A model generated the notes under the pieces. It ran no database searches. It was not told the origin of the DNA and saw nothing but the letters and a program-made list of their open reading frames with translations. From NCBI GenBank assembly GCA_002869145.1, contig PKTM01000029.1, positions 1-64,000 of the forward strand: DNA of 64,000 bases. Direction: 5' to 3'. The stretch's first letter is position 1, and the number at the start of each line of letters is the position of its first letter. This stretch comes from Denitrovibrio sp. Its GTDB lineage: Bacteria; Chrysiogenota; Deferribacteres; Deferribacterales; Geovibrionaceae. Both the position numbers and the translations under genes were made by a program. Shown piece after piece: positions 36,741 through 46,044 of this stretch.

Positions 36741-37496
36741 GTGGAATACGCACTTGAATGCATCGACGTACATAAGAGTTTCGGCAGGCACCAGATACAC
36801 AAAGGGATAAACCTTAAAGTTGTGAAAGGCGCCATCACATATATTATAGGTCCGTCCGGAACCGGGAAGTCTGTGCTTTTGAAACAGCTTTGCGGACTTA
36901 TGCCCCCTACTAAAGGGCGTGTTATTGTAAACGGAAAAGACCTTACATCATTAAACAGAAACGAACTTGTTAATATGAGGAAAAAATTCGGTATACTGTT
37001 TCAAAACGCTGCACTTTTTGACTCTATGAATGTTTTTCAAAATGTTGCTTTCCCGCTTGTAGAACACTCAAAAATGTCGAAAGATGAAATAGCAAAAACA
37101 GTCACTGAAAAACTTCGGCTGGTTGGCATGAAAGATGTAGAGGACAAAATGCCTTCTGAGCTGTCCGGTGGTATGAGAAAACGTGTAGGGTTGGACAGAG
37201 CCATAGCTCTTAACCCGGACATTATCCTTTACGATGAGCCTACAACAGGTCTCGATCCTATCATGTGCGATGTTGTAGATACTCTTATACACGATACACA
37301 AAAACAACTGGGGGTTACATCCATTGTTATCTCCCATGATATAGAAAGTACATTGAAGATTGCTGATTATATAGCAATGCTTTACGATGGAAAGGTTGTG
37401 CTTTACGGTACGCCTGAAGACTTTAAAAACACTGACAACCCTTATGTTAAGCAGTTCTTCTCTGCGAGCAAAGAGGGCCCCATAAGTATCATATAA
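36741..37496 (+). CDS. mlaF: MlaF-type ABC transporter ATPase
   Basis: The 251 aa nucleotide-binding subunit of the MCE lipid transporter. Walker A is GPSGTGKS (37-44), the signature LSGGMRKRVGLDRAIAL, and Walker B IILYDEPTTGLDP. The GTG at 36741 is preferred because GGAG stands 5 nt before it; a TTG at 36717 would add eight poorly conserved residues. It lies 48 bp after mlaE and 11 bp before the MCE gene. Confidence 0.93.
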   Translation: MEYALECIDVHKSFGRHQIHKGINLKVVKGAITYIIGPSGTGKSVLLKQLCGLMPPTKGRVIVNGKDLTSLNRNELVNMRKKFGILFQNAALFDSMNVFQNVAFPLVEHSKMSKDEIAKTVTEKLRLVGMKDVEDKMPSELSGGMRKRVGLDRAIALNPDIILYDEPTTGLDPIMCDVVDTLIHDTQKQLGVTSIVISHDIESTLKIADYIAMLYDGKVVLYGTPEDFKNTDNPYVKQFFSASKEGPISII

Positions 37497-37507
37497 CGGA
37501 GCGGATT

Positions 37508-39124
37508 ATGAATTTCGGACTTGAAGCAAAGGTCGGGGTATTTGTGATAGGCTGTCTCATGCTTATCGGAGCAATGTCTCTGAGACTTGTTGACTACACT
37601 TTTGGCAGCCAGGACGGTATGCATGTAAAAGCTATGTTGGATGATGCCGCAGGACTCACTAAGGATGCTACTATCATCTTCAGTGGTGTGGAGGTAGGCA
37701 TAGTGGAAGATATAAGACTGGAACATGGTAAAGCTGTGGCTGATCTTCTGGTGCAGGCAGAACATGACCTCCCTGCAAATCTTAAGATCCTTGTTCGTTC
37801 CAAAGGATTTCTGGGTGAAAAGTACGCAGAATTAAAACTCGCTGGTGCAGACCGGATAGGTGTCTTGAAAGAGGGCGATGTACTTCAGGAATCAGGAGAA
37901 ATAACAGATTTCGACCAGTTAGGTAACAAAATCGGCGACATAGCAGATGACGTTAAGGCGATAACAGCCTCCTTACGCCAAGTTCTTGCGACAGAAGAGG
38001 CAAGAAGCAACATGACCGTGACTCTTCAAAATATCCGCGAAATTACAGACTCTGTAAATAAACTTGTTTCAGACAACCAGCAGCGCATGAATATGATAAT
38101 TTCAAATACAGAGAAGCTGACTGAAACCCTAAGCGACCTTACAGTTGCTAACGCTGGAAATATTAATGAGATCGTACGAAATATCAACTCAATAACACGT
38201 GACCTGAAAGCGCAGACACCTTTAATAGCTGAAAACCTTGCTGTTGTTACGCAAGCTCTCAGGCAGGACGGCCCTGACATCACCAAGAATATCAAAAACT
38301 TTTCTGGTGATCTGGACGATGTTATGTCCAGTCAGAAGGAAAACCTGAAAAAATCAATCGAAAACATAGCTACTGTTACAGGCAAGCTGGAGCAAACAGT
38401 TGACAACCTTAACAACATCACCGGAAAGATCAATAAAGGTGAGGGGTCAATTGGACGCCTTGTTAATGATGAGGACACTGTAGACAACCTTAACGGTGCA
38501 CTTACAGGCATTAAAGACACTTTAGGCAAACTTGACCAGTTCAGGGTAGACCTTGCCTTCTCCGCTGAAAGTTACGGTCAGACAGATAATTCGAAAGGGC
38601 ATGTTGATGTGAAAATAACACCAAGCCAAAAAAGATATTATCTTATAGGACTTTCCACTGACCAAAATGGAACTTCTGAAACAAAAAATACAAGTGTAAC
38701 CAGAGATTATACTAAAGGCACCGAAACTGACTACACCTACTACGAAGAAAAGACTGAACAGAATCCGAATGCAATGCTGTGGACACTTCAGTATGCACAC
38801 AGATTCTGGGACGATTTCTTTTTCCGTGTAGGGCTTTATGAATCTGATGCAGGTGTCGGCTTTGACTACCACCCACTGGGCGGAGATCTGGAAGACAAAC
38901 TTAAGTTTACTGCTGATATTTACGATTTTCCTGATAATGATGATGACAGAGAGGTGCGCACAAAAATTGGCGCGAAATATAAGTTCTTTAAAAATCTCTT
39001 TGTAACAGCAGGTTATGATGATTTCCTCAACTCTGACACAGATTCATGGTTTGTGGGAGCTGGTGTAGAGTTTCGTGATGACGATCTTAAATATCTGCTT
39101 GGAAAAACACCTATACCTAACTGA
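37508..39124 (+). CDS. mlaD: MCE/MlaD family protein with long helical middle and beta-rich C-terminal domain
   Basis: A 538 aa MCE protein, over three times the length of E. coli MlaD. Order: one N-terminal membrane helix (about 10-28), the MCE domain (about 36-116, VKAMLDDAAGLTKDATIIFSG), a long coiled-coil/alpha-helical region (about 135-345, with many T-x-x-L and Asn-rich heptads), and a C-terminal domain (about 345-538) of alternating polar/aromatic strands (for example AMLWTLQYAHRFWDDFFFRV and WFVGAGVEFRDDDL) that resembles an outer-membrane beta-structure. This could be a one-protein bridge from inner to outer membrane. Substrate is probably phospholipid. Confidence 0.85.
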   Translation: MNFGLEAKVGVFVIGCLMLIGAMSLRLVDYTFGSQDGMHVKAMLDDAAGLTKDATIIFSGVEVGIVEDIRLEHGKAVADLLVQAEHDLPANLKILVRSKGFLGEKYAELKLAGADRIGVLKEGDVLQESGEITDFDQLGNKIGDIADDVKAITASLRQVLATEEARSNMTVTLQNIREITDSVNKLVSDNQQRMNMIISNTEKLTETLSDLTVANAGNINEIVRNINSITRDLKAQTPLIAENLAVVTQALRQDGPDITKNIKNFSGDLDDVMSSQKENLKKSIENIATVTGKLEQTVDNLNNITGKINKGEGSIGRLVNDEDTVDNLNGALTGIKDTLGKLDQFRVDLAFSAESYGQTDNSKGHVDVKITPSQKRYYLIGLSTDQNGTSETKNTSVTRDYTKGTETDYTYYEEKTEQNPNAMLWTLQYAHRFWDDFFFRVGLYESDAGVGFDYHPLGGDLEDKLKFTADIYDFPDNDDDREVRTKIGAKYKFFKNLFVTAGYDDFLNSDTDSWFVGAGVEFRDDDLKYLLGKTPIPN

Positions 39125-39125
39125 T

Positions 39126-39908
39126 ATGAATATAGATATCGCTATCTCCACCTGCCCGAACGATACGTTTATATTTGGCGCTATGCTGAACGGGCAGATA
39201 CATGTTGATCATAAATTCAAGCCTTATCTGGACGATGTTCAGGTGCTGAACAGGATGGCTCTGAAAAACAGCGCAGATATCATAAAGGTTTCATATGGGG
39301 TAATCCCGGACATTCTTGACAATTACAGTATACTCAAATCAGGCGGAGCGCTCGGTTTTGGCTGCGGGCCTCTGGTGGTAGCCAAAGAAGACAGACCTGT
39401 CAAAGAGCTGGAAAGAGTTGCTATCCCCGGTGTAAACACTAGCGCGTTCCGTTTTTTCAAAATGTTTTTCGGAGACAAATTTCACTTCATTCAGATGCGT
39501 TTTGACATGGTTATGCCTGCTATTTTATCAGGCGAGGTTGATGCCGGCGTTGTGATACATGAAGGGCGTTTCGTTTATGAAAAAATGGGACTTGTGAAAC
39601 TTTGTGATCTAGGTGAAATATATGAAAATAAATTTAAATCACCTGTTCCTCTTGGAGCTATAGTGATTTCGAAAAGTATTATTTCAGAGGCAGAGCTCAT
39701 TAATTTCCGCATAAGAAAATCTATAGAATTTGCAGAGGCGAATTACGAAAAAGTGCTGCCGTATATTCAGGAGCATGCAATGGAGATGGATGATGAGGTC
39801 ATCTGTCAGCATATAGAGCTTTATGTAAATGAGTTTTCCAAAGACGTCACTCCGGCAATACCAGCACTTTGCAGCTTTCTAAATACGGATGATTCTGTTT
39901 TTGTATGA
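39126..39908 (+). CDS. mqnD: 1,4-dihydroxy-6-naphthoate synthase (futalosine pathway)
   Basis: MqnD opens cyclic dehypoxanthine futalosine to 1,4-dihydroxy-6-naphthoate for menaquinone. The 260 aa sequence has the N-terminal DIAISTCPNDTFIFGAMLNG, DVQVLNRMAL, the glycine-rich ALGFGCGPLVV, and GVVIHEGRFVYEKMGL. The ATG at 39126, one base after the mlaD stop, gives the family N-terminus; the longer open frame from 39075 runs into mlaD. It shows that the organism makes menaquinone by the futalosine route. Confidence 0.92.
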   Translation: MNIDIAISTCPNDTFIFGAMLNGQIHVDHKFKPYLDDVQVLNRMALKNSADIIKVSYGVIPDILDNYSILKSGGALGFGCGPLVVAKEDRPVKELERVAIPGVNTSAFRFFKMFFGDKFHFIQMRFDMVMPAILSGEVDAGVVIHEGRFVYEKMGLVKLCDLGEIYENKFKSPVPLGAIVISKSIISEAELINFRIRKSIEFAEANYEKVLPYIQEHAMEMDDEVICQHIELYVNEFSKDVTPAIPALCSFLNTDDSVFV

Positions 39909-39962
39909 TTTTGCTATCTTGCAGACAGATGAACTATCTGATATTATGAATATAAATATATC

Positions 39963-42098
39963 ATGAAAAGAATAGAATTACTCCTAGGTATCAGCAATAT
40001 AATTCTGAATGCCGGAGATACAAGTACAACACTTAAAAAAATTGCTACTTTCCTGAAAGAAGCAGTAGAGAGCGATGTCTGTTCCATATACCTTTTGGGT
40101 GGTGCGAACCGAGACAAACTCATTCTTTCAGCAACAGAAGGTCTGAGCGATTCCGCTGTAGGGTCTGTTATATTAGGGCTGAACGAAGGTCTGACAGGTC
40201 TTACATACACAGAAGACAGCTACACATTTATAAGAAATGCTACTAATCATAAAGAATTTCATTTTTTCCCGGGGATAAATGAAGAACCTTATAACACATT
40301 CATAGGCATACCGCTAAGAAGCAGAGATCACGAGTTCGGTGTCCTTGTTTTCCAGTTCCGCAGGAACAAAAAGAATACCAGCATACTTAGAAAAGTGCTT
40401 AAAACAGTTGCCTCTCAGGTTTCTGGTCTTATTCTGCGGCATTATCTTATGCAGAGTGACGAAGGCGAAATGCTTGCCGATGACGGCTCAGAGCGCATTG
40501 AAAATGGTGTACCCCTTTCAAGCGGTATAGCGTTTGGTGAGCCTGTGATGGTTATGGCGAAATTTATCGAGAAGACACAACATCATATGTCGCCGGAAAA
40601 AGAACTGAAAGCATTCAGGCAGGCTTTTGAGAAAACAAAGACTGATCTTGAAAATCTTATAAGCAAAATGGTCAAATCCAGACAGCAGATTGCTTCAAAC
40701 ATTTTTGAAACACACCTTATGATGCTGAATGACGCCACCTTCAGAAATGAAATAGAACAACAAATAAATGAAAAACATAAGAGCGCATCTTTCAGTGTGC
40801 GTCAGGTTGCGGATAAATTCATAAGACGTTTCAGAGCTATTAATGATGCATATCTCAGAGAGAGAGCTCAGGACGTCGAAGATATAGCATTCAGACTGCT
40901 TACCCACCTTGGTGCTGTTTCCAAAAATACAACTCTGCCTGAAAACTCAGTCTTATTTGCGGACAGACTGACTCCAGGTGAGACAGCTTCTCTTGACCTT
41001 GAAAAAGTGTGCAGTTTTGTTACCGAAAAAGACGGTGTAACCAGTCACACTGCAATTCTGGCTAAAAGCCGTAAAATACCTGCTGTGACAGGGATAGCTA
41101 ATATCCTGCATAAGGTAGAATCTTCAGAAAATGTTATAGTAGATGGTTATGAGGGGCTGGTTATTTTTAACCCCTCACCTGAAACTATTGAGATATATAA
41201 AGAAAAACTTGCTTCAAAAAAACTCCCAGACGAGGACAAAGAGTACGCATGCAGGAATCTCATTCTGTCTGACGGCTCAAAAGTTCATTTTTATGCCAAT
41301 GTATCATCTGTACTGGACTCTGAAAAAGCAGAACTTTTCTGTGCGGACGGTATAGGACTTGTAAGAACTGAAATTTTTTACCTTACAAAAGAGGTAAAAA
41401 CCAGCATTGAAGAGCGTATAGAAGACTATAGAGGAATACTCAGAGCTTTTTCAGAGAAACCTGTTGTTTTTCGCCTGCTTGATATTGGTTCTGATAAAAA
41501 ATCAGCTTACGAAGCTTTCGAAGACAATCCTGCTCTAGGTAACAGAGGTGTAAGGCTCCTGCTTACTGATTACCGTGAAATGCTGGAATACCAGCTAACA
41601 GCACTCATAAGGCTTAATAAAGAGTATGGAAACATAAAGATAATGGTTCCGTTTGTGGCTGATGCCAAAGAATTTTTTCAGGTCAAAAATATTGCTAAAG
41701 ATATTGCGGAGAAAGAAGATGCTGTGCTGCCTGAAATGGGTGTTATGCTTGAAATACCTTCACTTCTTTTTCAGCTGGATCAGCTTAAAGGTGAATGTTC
41801 GTTTTTCAGCGTAGGAACTAATGACCTTTTCCAGTATGTTTTTGCTCTGGACAGAGGAAACCCAAAAGTAAGCTCTTTATATAAGCTTGACAACAGCTCG
41901 TTTCTTACACTGCTGAAAGTCATACTGGACAAATCAAAAGAGCTTGGTATCCCCGTAGAGATATGCGGCGAGATGGCTGCAGATTCAGAGATGCTTACCA
42001 AGCTGATAGACATGGGCTACAGAGATTTCAGTGTCAGCCCATACGCAATAAACGAGCTTAAATATAATATGCAAAAAATAGTCGAAACACAGCTATGA
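39963..42098 (+). CDS. ptsP: Phosphoenolpyruvate-protein phosphotransferase of the nitrogen PTS (EI-Ntr)
   Basis: A 711 aa PtsP. An N-terminal GAF domain (about 1-160) is followed by the PEP-utilising enzyme I parts: the linker helix domain, the phospho-His site EKDGVTSHTAILAKS (His362) and the PEP-binding barrel (LGNRGVRLLLTDYREM, PEMGVMLEIPS, FFSVGTNDLFQYVFALDR, CGEMA). It phosphorylates an NPr partner and signals nitrogen or carbon state. No NPr or EIIA-Ntr gene is adjacent. Its stop overlaps the next gene by 4 bp. Confidence 0.92.
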   Translation: MKRIELLLGISNIILNAGDTSTTLKKIATFLKEAVESDVCSIYLLGGANRDKLILSATEGLSDSAVGSVILGLNEGLTGLTYTEDSYTFIRNATNHKEFHFFPGINEEPYNTFIGIPLRSRDHEFGVLVFQFRRNKKNTSILRKVLKTVASQVSGLILRHYLMQSDEGEMLADDGSERIENGVPLSSGIAFGEPVMVMAKFIEKTQHHMSPEKELKAFRQAFEKTKTDLENLISKMVKSRQQIASNIFETHLMMLNDATFRNEIEQQINEKHKSASFSVRQVADKFIRRFRAINDAYLRERAQDVEDIAFRLLTHLGAVSKNTTLPENSVLFADRLTPGETASLDLEKVCSFVTEKDGVTSHTAILAKSRKIPAVTGIANILHKVESSENVIVDGYEGLVIFNPSPETIEIYKEKLASKKLPDEDKEYACRNLILSDGSKVHFYANVSSVLDSEKAELFCADGIGLVRTEIFYLTKEVKTSIEERIEDYRGILRAFSEKPVVFRLLDIGSDKKSAYEAFEDNPALGNRGVRLLLTDYREMLEYQLTALIRLNKEYGNIKIMVPFVADAKEFFQVKNIAKDIAEKEDAVLPEMGVMLEIPSLLFQLDQLKGECSFFSVGTNDLFQYVFALDRGNPKVSSLYKLDNSSFLTLLKVILDKSKELGIPVEICGEMAADSEMLTKLIDMGYRDFSVSPYAINELKYNMQKIVETQL

Positions 42099-42682
42099 TG
42101 ACTGGTCTGCTCATATCTATATCCATTTACTGCATTATCCACAGTATTCTAGCGGATTCCGCCATTATGGGAAAAGTCTACTTCAAGTGGTGGTACAGGT
42201 TTTTTTATGTGGTTCAGTCAGTAGTGCTTCTTTTCCCTGTTTTGTATTTTTATCAGCAGATACCTTATGAGCCTTTCTTTCAGCCAAATCTTGCACAAAA
42301 AAATCTGCTCAATATAATATGGGTTTCAGCAACAGCATTTGCACTTTATGCCATGCGTAGCTACGATAACCAGTCTTTTTTAGGCTTTACTCAGCTTCGG
42401 GCAAAGATGAACGGTGAAACTTATAAATATGAGAAACCAGTACTCACCAAAAAGGGCGCACTCTCAGTGGTTCGTCACCCATATTATACAGCTGCATTGG
42501 TGCTCATCTGGTCAAGACCTCTCAGCGTAAAAGACTTATACTTAAATATTGTGCTTACAATATATTTTCTTCTCGGTACAATAAATGAGGAGCGCAAACT
42601 GAAAAAGGAATTCGGTCAAGAATACCGCGACTATATGAAAGAAGTTCCTGCGCTTATACCGTTTATTAAACTGAGGAGATAA
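42095..42682 (+). CDS. Membrane methyltransferase of the isoprenylcysteine/NnrU-like family
   Basis: A 195 aa membrane protein with four or more hydrophobic segments. The C-terminal VRHPYYTAALVLIWSRPL and EERKLKKEFGQEYRDYMKEVP blocks are the S-adenosylmethionine-binding signature of ICMT/PEMT-type methyltransferases. Bacterial members have no settled substrate; lipids or polyprenyl compounds are possible. It stands at the head of a five-gene cluster with two arsenosugar-type genes, a disulfide reductase and a TVP38 protein. Confidence 0.78.
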   Translation: MMTGLLISISIYCIIHSILADSAIMGKVYFKWWYRFFYVVQSVVLLFPVLYFYQQIPYEPFFQPNLAQKNLLNIIWVSATAFALYAMRSYDNQSFLGFTQLRAKMNGETYKYEKPVLTKKGALSVVRHPYYTAALVLIWSRPLSVKDLYLNIVLTIYFLLGTINEERKLKKEFGQEYRDYMKEVPALIPFIKLRR

Positions 42683-43306
42683 ATGTCTGACAGCGCATAT
42701 ATAATTCTCATTAAATACCCACAGGCAGGCAAGGTGAAAACCCGATTGGGTCAATCAATAGGGGATCAGAAAGCGGCTGAGTTTTATAAAGCTCTTGTGG
42801 AAAACCTTCTATCATCACACTCCGGCGTATACGACACACTTCTTTTCATACAGCCATATGATAAACTGAGTGATTTCGAAGCTTGGCTGGGGAACAGCTA
42901 TAAATATTTTGCTCAGCGGGGGGCAGATATTGGCGAAATAATGTTCAACGCTCTGTCTGATGCCTTCAATGAAGGATACAGCAAAGTTGTCCTTACAGGG
43001 AGCGATATACCCGAACTTAACGGAGATATAATTAACGAAGCTTTTCAAAAGCTGTCTGATACAGACGCTGTAATAGGTGAGTCTGAGGACGGCGGGTATT
43101 ACCTTATCGGTTTTAACAATACCAAGCTTGATATAAGCTTCTTTACAGATATTAAATGGAGCAGCGATATTGTTTTTTCTGAGACTTTGAATATATTTAA
43201 AAAAGCAAATTTATCGTTTAGCAAAACTAAAAAACTTCTGGACATAGATACTGTTGCTGATCTTAAAAGATTAAATTTAAAATGGGAGAAACCCTATGAT
43301 GTATGA
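42683..43306 (+). CDS. TIGR04282/DUF2064 family sugar-nucleotide-type transferase
   Basis: A 207 aa protein of the DUF2064/TIGR04282 group (nucleotidyltransferase-like fold), named for arsenosugar biosynthesis clusters. Clear blocks: IILIKYPQAGKVKTRLGQSIG, AQRGADIGEIMFNALSDAF, VVLTGSDIPELNGDIINEAF and GESEDGGYYLIGFN. It may make or process a nucleotide-activated sugar. The radical SAM ArsS that defines true arsenosugar clusters is not here. It begins directly after the methyltransferase stop and overlaps the next gene by 11 bp. Confidence 0.82.
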   Translation: MSDSAYIILIKYPQAGKVKTRLGQSIGDQKAAEFYKALVENLLSSHSGVYDTLLFIQPYDKLSDFEAWLGNSYKYFAQRGADIGEIMFNALSDAFNEGYSKVVLTGSDIPELNGDIINEAFQKLSDTDAVIGESEDGGYYLIGFNNTKLDISFFTDIKWSSDIVFSETLNIFKKANLSFSKTKKLLDIDTVADLKRLNLKWEKPYDV

Positions 43307-44705
43307 TTTTATTGTTATTGGCGGCGGTTCTGCGGGGCTTGTTGCTGCGAAATTTGCGAAAGGGCTTGGCAAGAAGACCGCTATTGTAGAAAAAAATAAA
43401 CTTGGCGGCGATTGTACCCATTCCGGCTGTATCCCCAGTAAAACACTTCTCAAATCAGCACACATGGCTGATAGTATCAAAAATCTCAAAGAGTTCGGTC
43501 TGACCATGGACACATCTTCACTGGATACTTCTAAGGTTATGCAGCATGTGCGGCAGATTGTAGCAGGTGTATATGAGAGTGAGACACCTGATGTCATTCG
43601 TGCGGAAGGTATAGATGTTATAGAAGGCTGTGCTGAGTTCAAAGATAATGACACTATTATTGTAAACGGGGAAGAGATAACCTCTAAGATATTTCTGATA
43701 GCAACTGGATCTTCGCCTTTGATACCTCCTATAGAAGGGCTTTCAGAGGTAACTTCATATACTAACGAAACTATTTTTTATATAGATGAGCTTCCATCAT
43801 CAATAGCTGTTCTGGGCGGCGGACCTATAGGCATCGAGCTTGCCACAGCTTTCAATGCTTTGGGTGTTGACACAGCTGTAATAGAGATGGGGAGCAATAT
43901 TCTGCCCAAGGAAGATATGGAGCTGTCAGAGCTTCTAAGGGCAAACATGGAAGAAGATGACATAAAGATACTCACAAATACTAAAGTTATCTCTGTGAGC
44001 CAGAACGAGGGCTTCCTGACGTTAAAAACTGAAGGAGCCGTGGAAGAGGTTCATGCAGAGGTGTTTCTTATAGCAGCAGGGCGAACACCTAATGTAGAAG
44101 GGATGAATCTTTCAAAAGCCGGTGTAAAGTATAATAAGCATGGGATAAAAGTCGGCAGGTATCTTAACACAACAGCACCGAACATATATGCGGCCGGAGA
44201 TGTTGTTGGCCCCTATCAGTTTACACATGTAGCCGATTATGAAGCTGTAACAGCGACTCGCAATGCTCTGATTCCTTTCAACAAAGCGGTTGATTATTCG
44301 AATATTGGCTGGTGTACATATACCGAGCCAGAGCTTGCCAGATGCGGCCTGACTCAGGAAGAGGCCGAAAAGGTATACGGTAAGAATAAGATACGCGTTT
44401 TTAGATATCTTCAAAACGATGTTGATAGAGCTATTACCGATGGAACCTCTGTCGGCATGGCAAAGTATGTAACGAATAAAAACGGAAAAATATTAGGCAT
44501 TCACATTCTGGGCGAACGAGCAGGAGAAGTTATTCACGAGCCTATGCTGGCAAAAAAACTCAATATACCTTTTCAGGAAATTGCTGATCTGGTGCACATT
44601 TACCCTACATACTCTTATGCGGTGAGACAGCCTTCCAAATATGCTGCCGTAGAAATGCTTCTCGATAATCCTATAGTAAAGTTTATTCGGGGGCTTAAGA
44701 AGTGA
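43296..44705 (+). CDS. Dihydrolipoamide dehydrogenase/mercuric reductase-like flavoprotein
   Basis: A 469 aa FAD-dependent disulfide reductase. The FAD motif VIGGGSAGLVAAKFA, the redox pair GGDCTHSGCIPSKTLLKSA (intact CxxxxC), the NAD motif LGGGPIGIELATAFNALG, YAAGDVVGPYQFTHVADYEA, and the C-terminal HIYPTYSYA (the family's HPT position reads Tyr-Pro-Thr) are visible. The MerA N-terminal heavy-metal domain and C-terminal Cys pair are absent, so it is not a true mercuric reductase. Such genes often lie beside TVP38 genes, as here (4-bp overlap); the substrate is unknown. Contrast with the cysteine-less homologue at 101-1474. Confidence 0.85.
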   Translation: MMYDFIVIGGGSAGLVAAKFAKGLGKKTAIVEKNKLGGDCTHSGCIPSKTLLKSAHMADSIKNLKEFGLTMDTSSLDTSKVMQHVRQIVAGVYESETPDVIRAEGIDVIEGCAEFKDNDTIIVNGEEITSKIFLIATGSSPLIPPIEGLSEVTSYTNETIFYIDELPSSIAVLGGGPIGIELATAFNALGVDTAVIEMGSNILPKEDMELSELLRANMEEDDIKILTNTKVISVSQNEGFLTLKTEGAVEEVHAEVFLIAAGRTPNVEGMNLSKAGVKYNKHGIKVGRYLNTTAPNIYAAGDVVGPYQFTHVADYEAVTATRNALIPFNKAVDYSNIGWCTYTEPELARCGLTQEEAEKVYGKNKIRVFRYLQNDVDRAITDGTSVGMAKYVTNKNGKILGIHILGERAGEVIHEPMLAKKLNIPFQEIADLVHIYPTYSYAVRQPSKYAAVEMLLDNPIVKFIRGLKK

Positions 44706-45373
44706 TCAAAAAGCTGATCATCCTTGCAATAATAGTTGTTATTGCTGTGTTTATAAGAAACAGTCCGTATTCAGAATATCTTACATTCTCATATCTGGAA
44801 GAAAATTCTGATGCTCTTCTCGCTTATGTATCTGATAATAGGTATATTTCTATAATATCTTATGTTTTCGTTTATATAGTTGTCGCAGGTCTTAATCTGC
44901 CGGGTGCTGCTGTCATGAGTCTTTCCGGCGGGTTCTTATTTGGCGCAGGCTTCGGTACTGCTTTTGCAGTCACAGGTGCAACCCTTGGCGCATGTATAGG
45001 CTTTCTGGTTTCCAGATATCTGCTTGGCGATGTACTTAATACAAAGTACGAAAAACAGCTTGCAAAGTTTAATAAAGAATTAGCAGTAAACGGATATTTA
45101 TATATGCTCACGCTCCGGCTGATACCCATATTCCCGTTTTTTGTCATAAACATAGTGGCTGGGCTGACAAAACTGAGACTTTTTACATTTTTCTGGACAT
45201 CTTTTATAGGCATGCTGCCAGGTGGTTTTGTATATGTTTATGCAGGCAGCAGATTAAGCAATATCGAATCACCTAAAGATATATTTTCACCCGGTATGAT
45301 CTCTGCTTTCATCCTTTTTGGACTTTTAATGCTGGTACCTGTTGTTTATAAAAAAGTAAAGGGGAGGGTATGA
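44702..45373 (+). CDS. TVP38/TMEM64 family membrane protein
   Basis: A 223 aa protein of the TVP38/TMEM64 (DedA-like, SNARE-associated) family, with about five membrane helices. The family core is PGAAVMSLSGGFLFGAGFGTAFAVTGATLGACIGFLVSRYLLG and LRLIPIFPFFVINIVAGLTK (given in pieces: PGAAVMSLSGGFLFG; RLIPIFPFFVINI). Members may act as lipid scramblases or transporters. It overlaps the reductase gene before it and the glycosyltransferase after it by 4 bp each, a coupling seen in many genomes. Confidence 0.87.
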   Translation: MIKKLIILAIIVVIAVFIRNSPYSEYLTFSYLEENSDALLAYVSDNRYISIISYVFVYIVVAGLNLPGAAVMSLSGGFLFGAGFGTAFAVTGATLGACIGFLVSRYLLGDVLNTKYEKQLAKFNKELAVNGYLYMLTLRLIPIFPFFVINIVAGLTKLRLFTFFWTSFIGMLPGGFVYVYAGSRLSNIESPKDIFSPGMISAFILFGLLMLVPVVYKKVKGRV

Positions 45374-46029
45374 AGCTCTCTATCATAATACCGGTTCATA
45401 ACGAACAAGAGAGAATAAACAGCCTGATAGAACATTTAAAAAGCCTTGGTGATTTCGAGATTATAGTTTCCGACAGTAATGGCGAAACTAACAATATTAT
45501 TATACATAAAGACATTATAAAGAAAACCTCAGCTAAAGGTAGAGGTAATCAGCTTAATGCTGGAGCTGAAAAAGCAACCGGTGATGTTTACTTATTCTTG
45601 CATTGCGATACTGTTTTGACGGAAGGGTTTGACTTTGAAATTGAAAAAGGTTTGAAAACGCACTCAGCAGGCGCTTTTGCATTGAAAATAGACAGTAAAA
45701 GTCTATTTTTCCGCCTGATAGAAAAAGGTGTCTCCATACGTAATAAAATAACAAAAATCCCTTATGGAGATCAGGCTCAGTTCTGCTCCAGAGAGGCTTT
45801 TGATAAAATAAAAGGATTCAAAGATATCCCTATTATGGAGGATGTCCGGATTATGAAAGATTTTAAGAAGTCAGGTATTAAGATATATCTATCCAAAATG
45901 CCTGTTCTGACATCTCCAAGACGATGGGAAAAAGAAGGATTGGTCTATACAACTTTACGAAATTGGTTTATCATCCTACTTTATAATATGGGCGTAAGTC
46001 CGCACGCTTTAAAGCGTTTATACAAATAA
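45370..46029 (+). CDS. TIGR04283 family glycosyltransferase (arsenosugar-cluster type)
   Basis: A 219 aa GT2-fold glycosyltransferase. IIIPVHNEQERINSLIEHL is the N-terminal motif, FLHCDTVL the DxD-like metal site, and GDQAQFCSREAFDKIKGF and IPIMEDVRIMKDFKKSG match the TIGR04283 group that usually accompanies TIGR04282 proteins. It probably moves a sugar to a small molecule or lipid. It is the last gene of the five-gene cluster; thyA follows after 15 bp. Confidence 0.84.
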   Translation: MKLSIIIPVHNEQERINSLIEHLKSLGDFEIIVSDSNGETNNIIIHKDIIKKTSAKGRGNQLNAGAEKATGDVYLFLHCDTVLTEGFDFEIEKGLKTHSAGAFALKIDSKSLFFRLIEKGVSIRNKITKIPYGDQAQFCSREAFDKIKGFKDIPIMEDVRIMKDFKKSGIKIYLSKMPVLTSPRRWEKEGLVYTTLRNWFIILLYNMGVSPHALKRLYK

Positions 46030-46044
46030 ACACAGGGGTGAAAG

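Noticed and set aside
43296-44705. True mercuric reductase (MerA)
   Set aside because: The N-terminal heavy-metal domain and the C-terminal cysteine pair of MerA are missing, and no mer genes are near.
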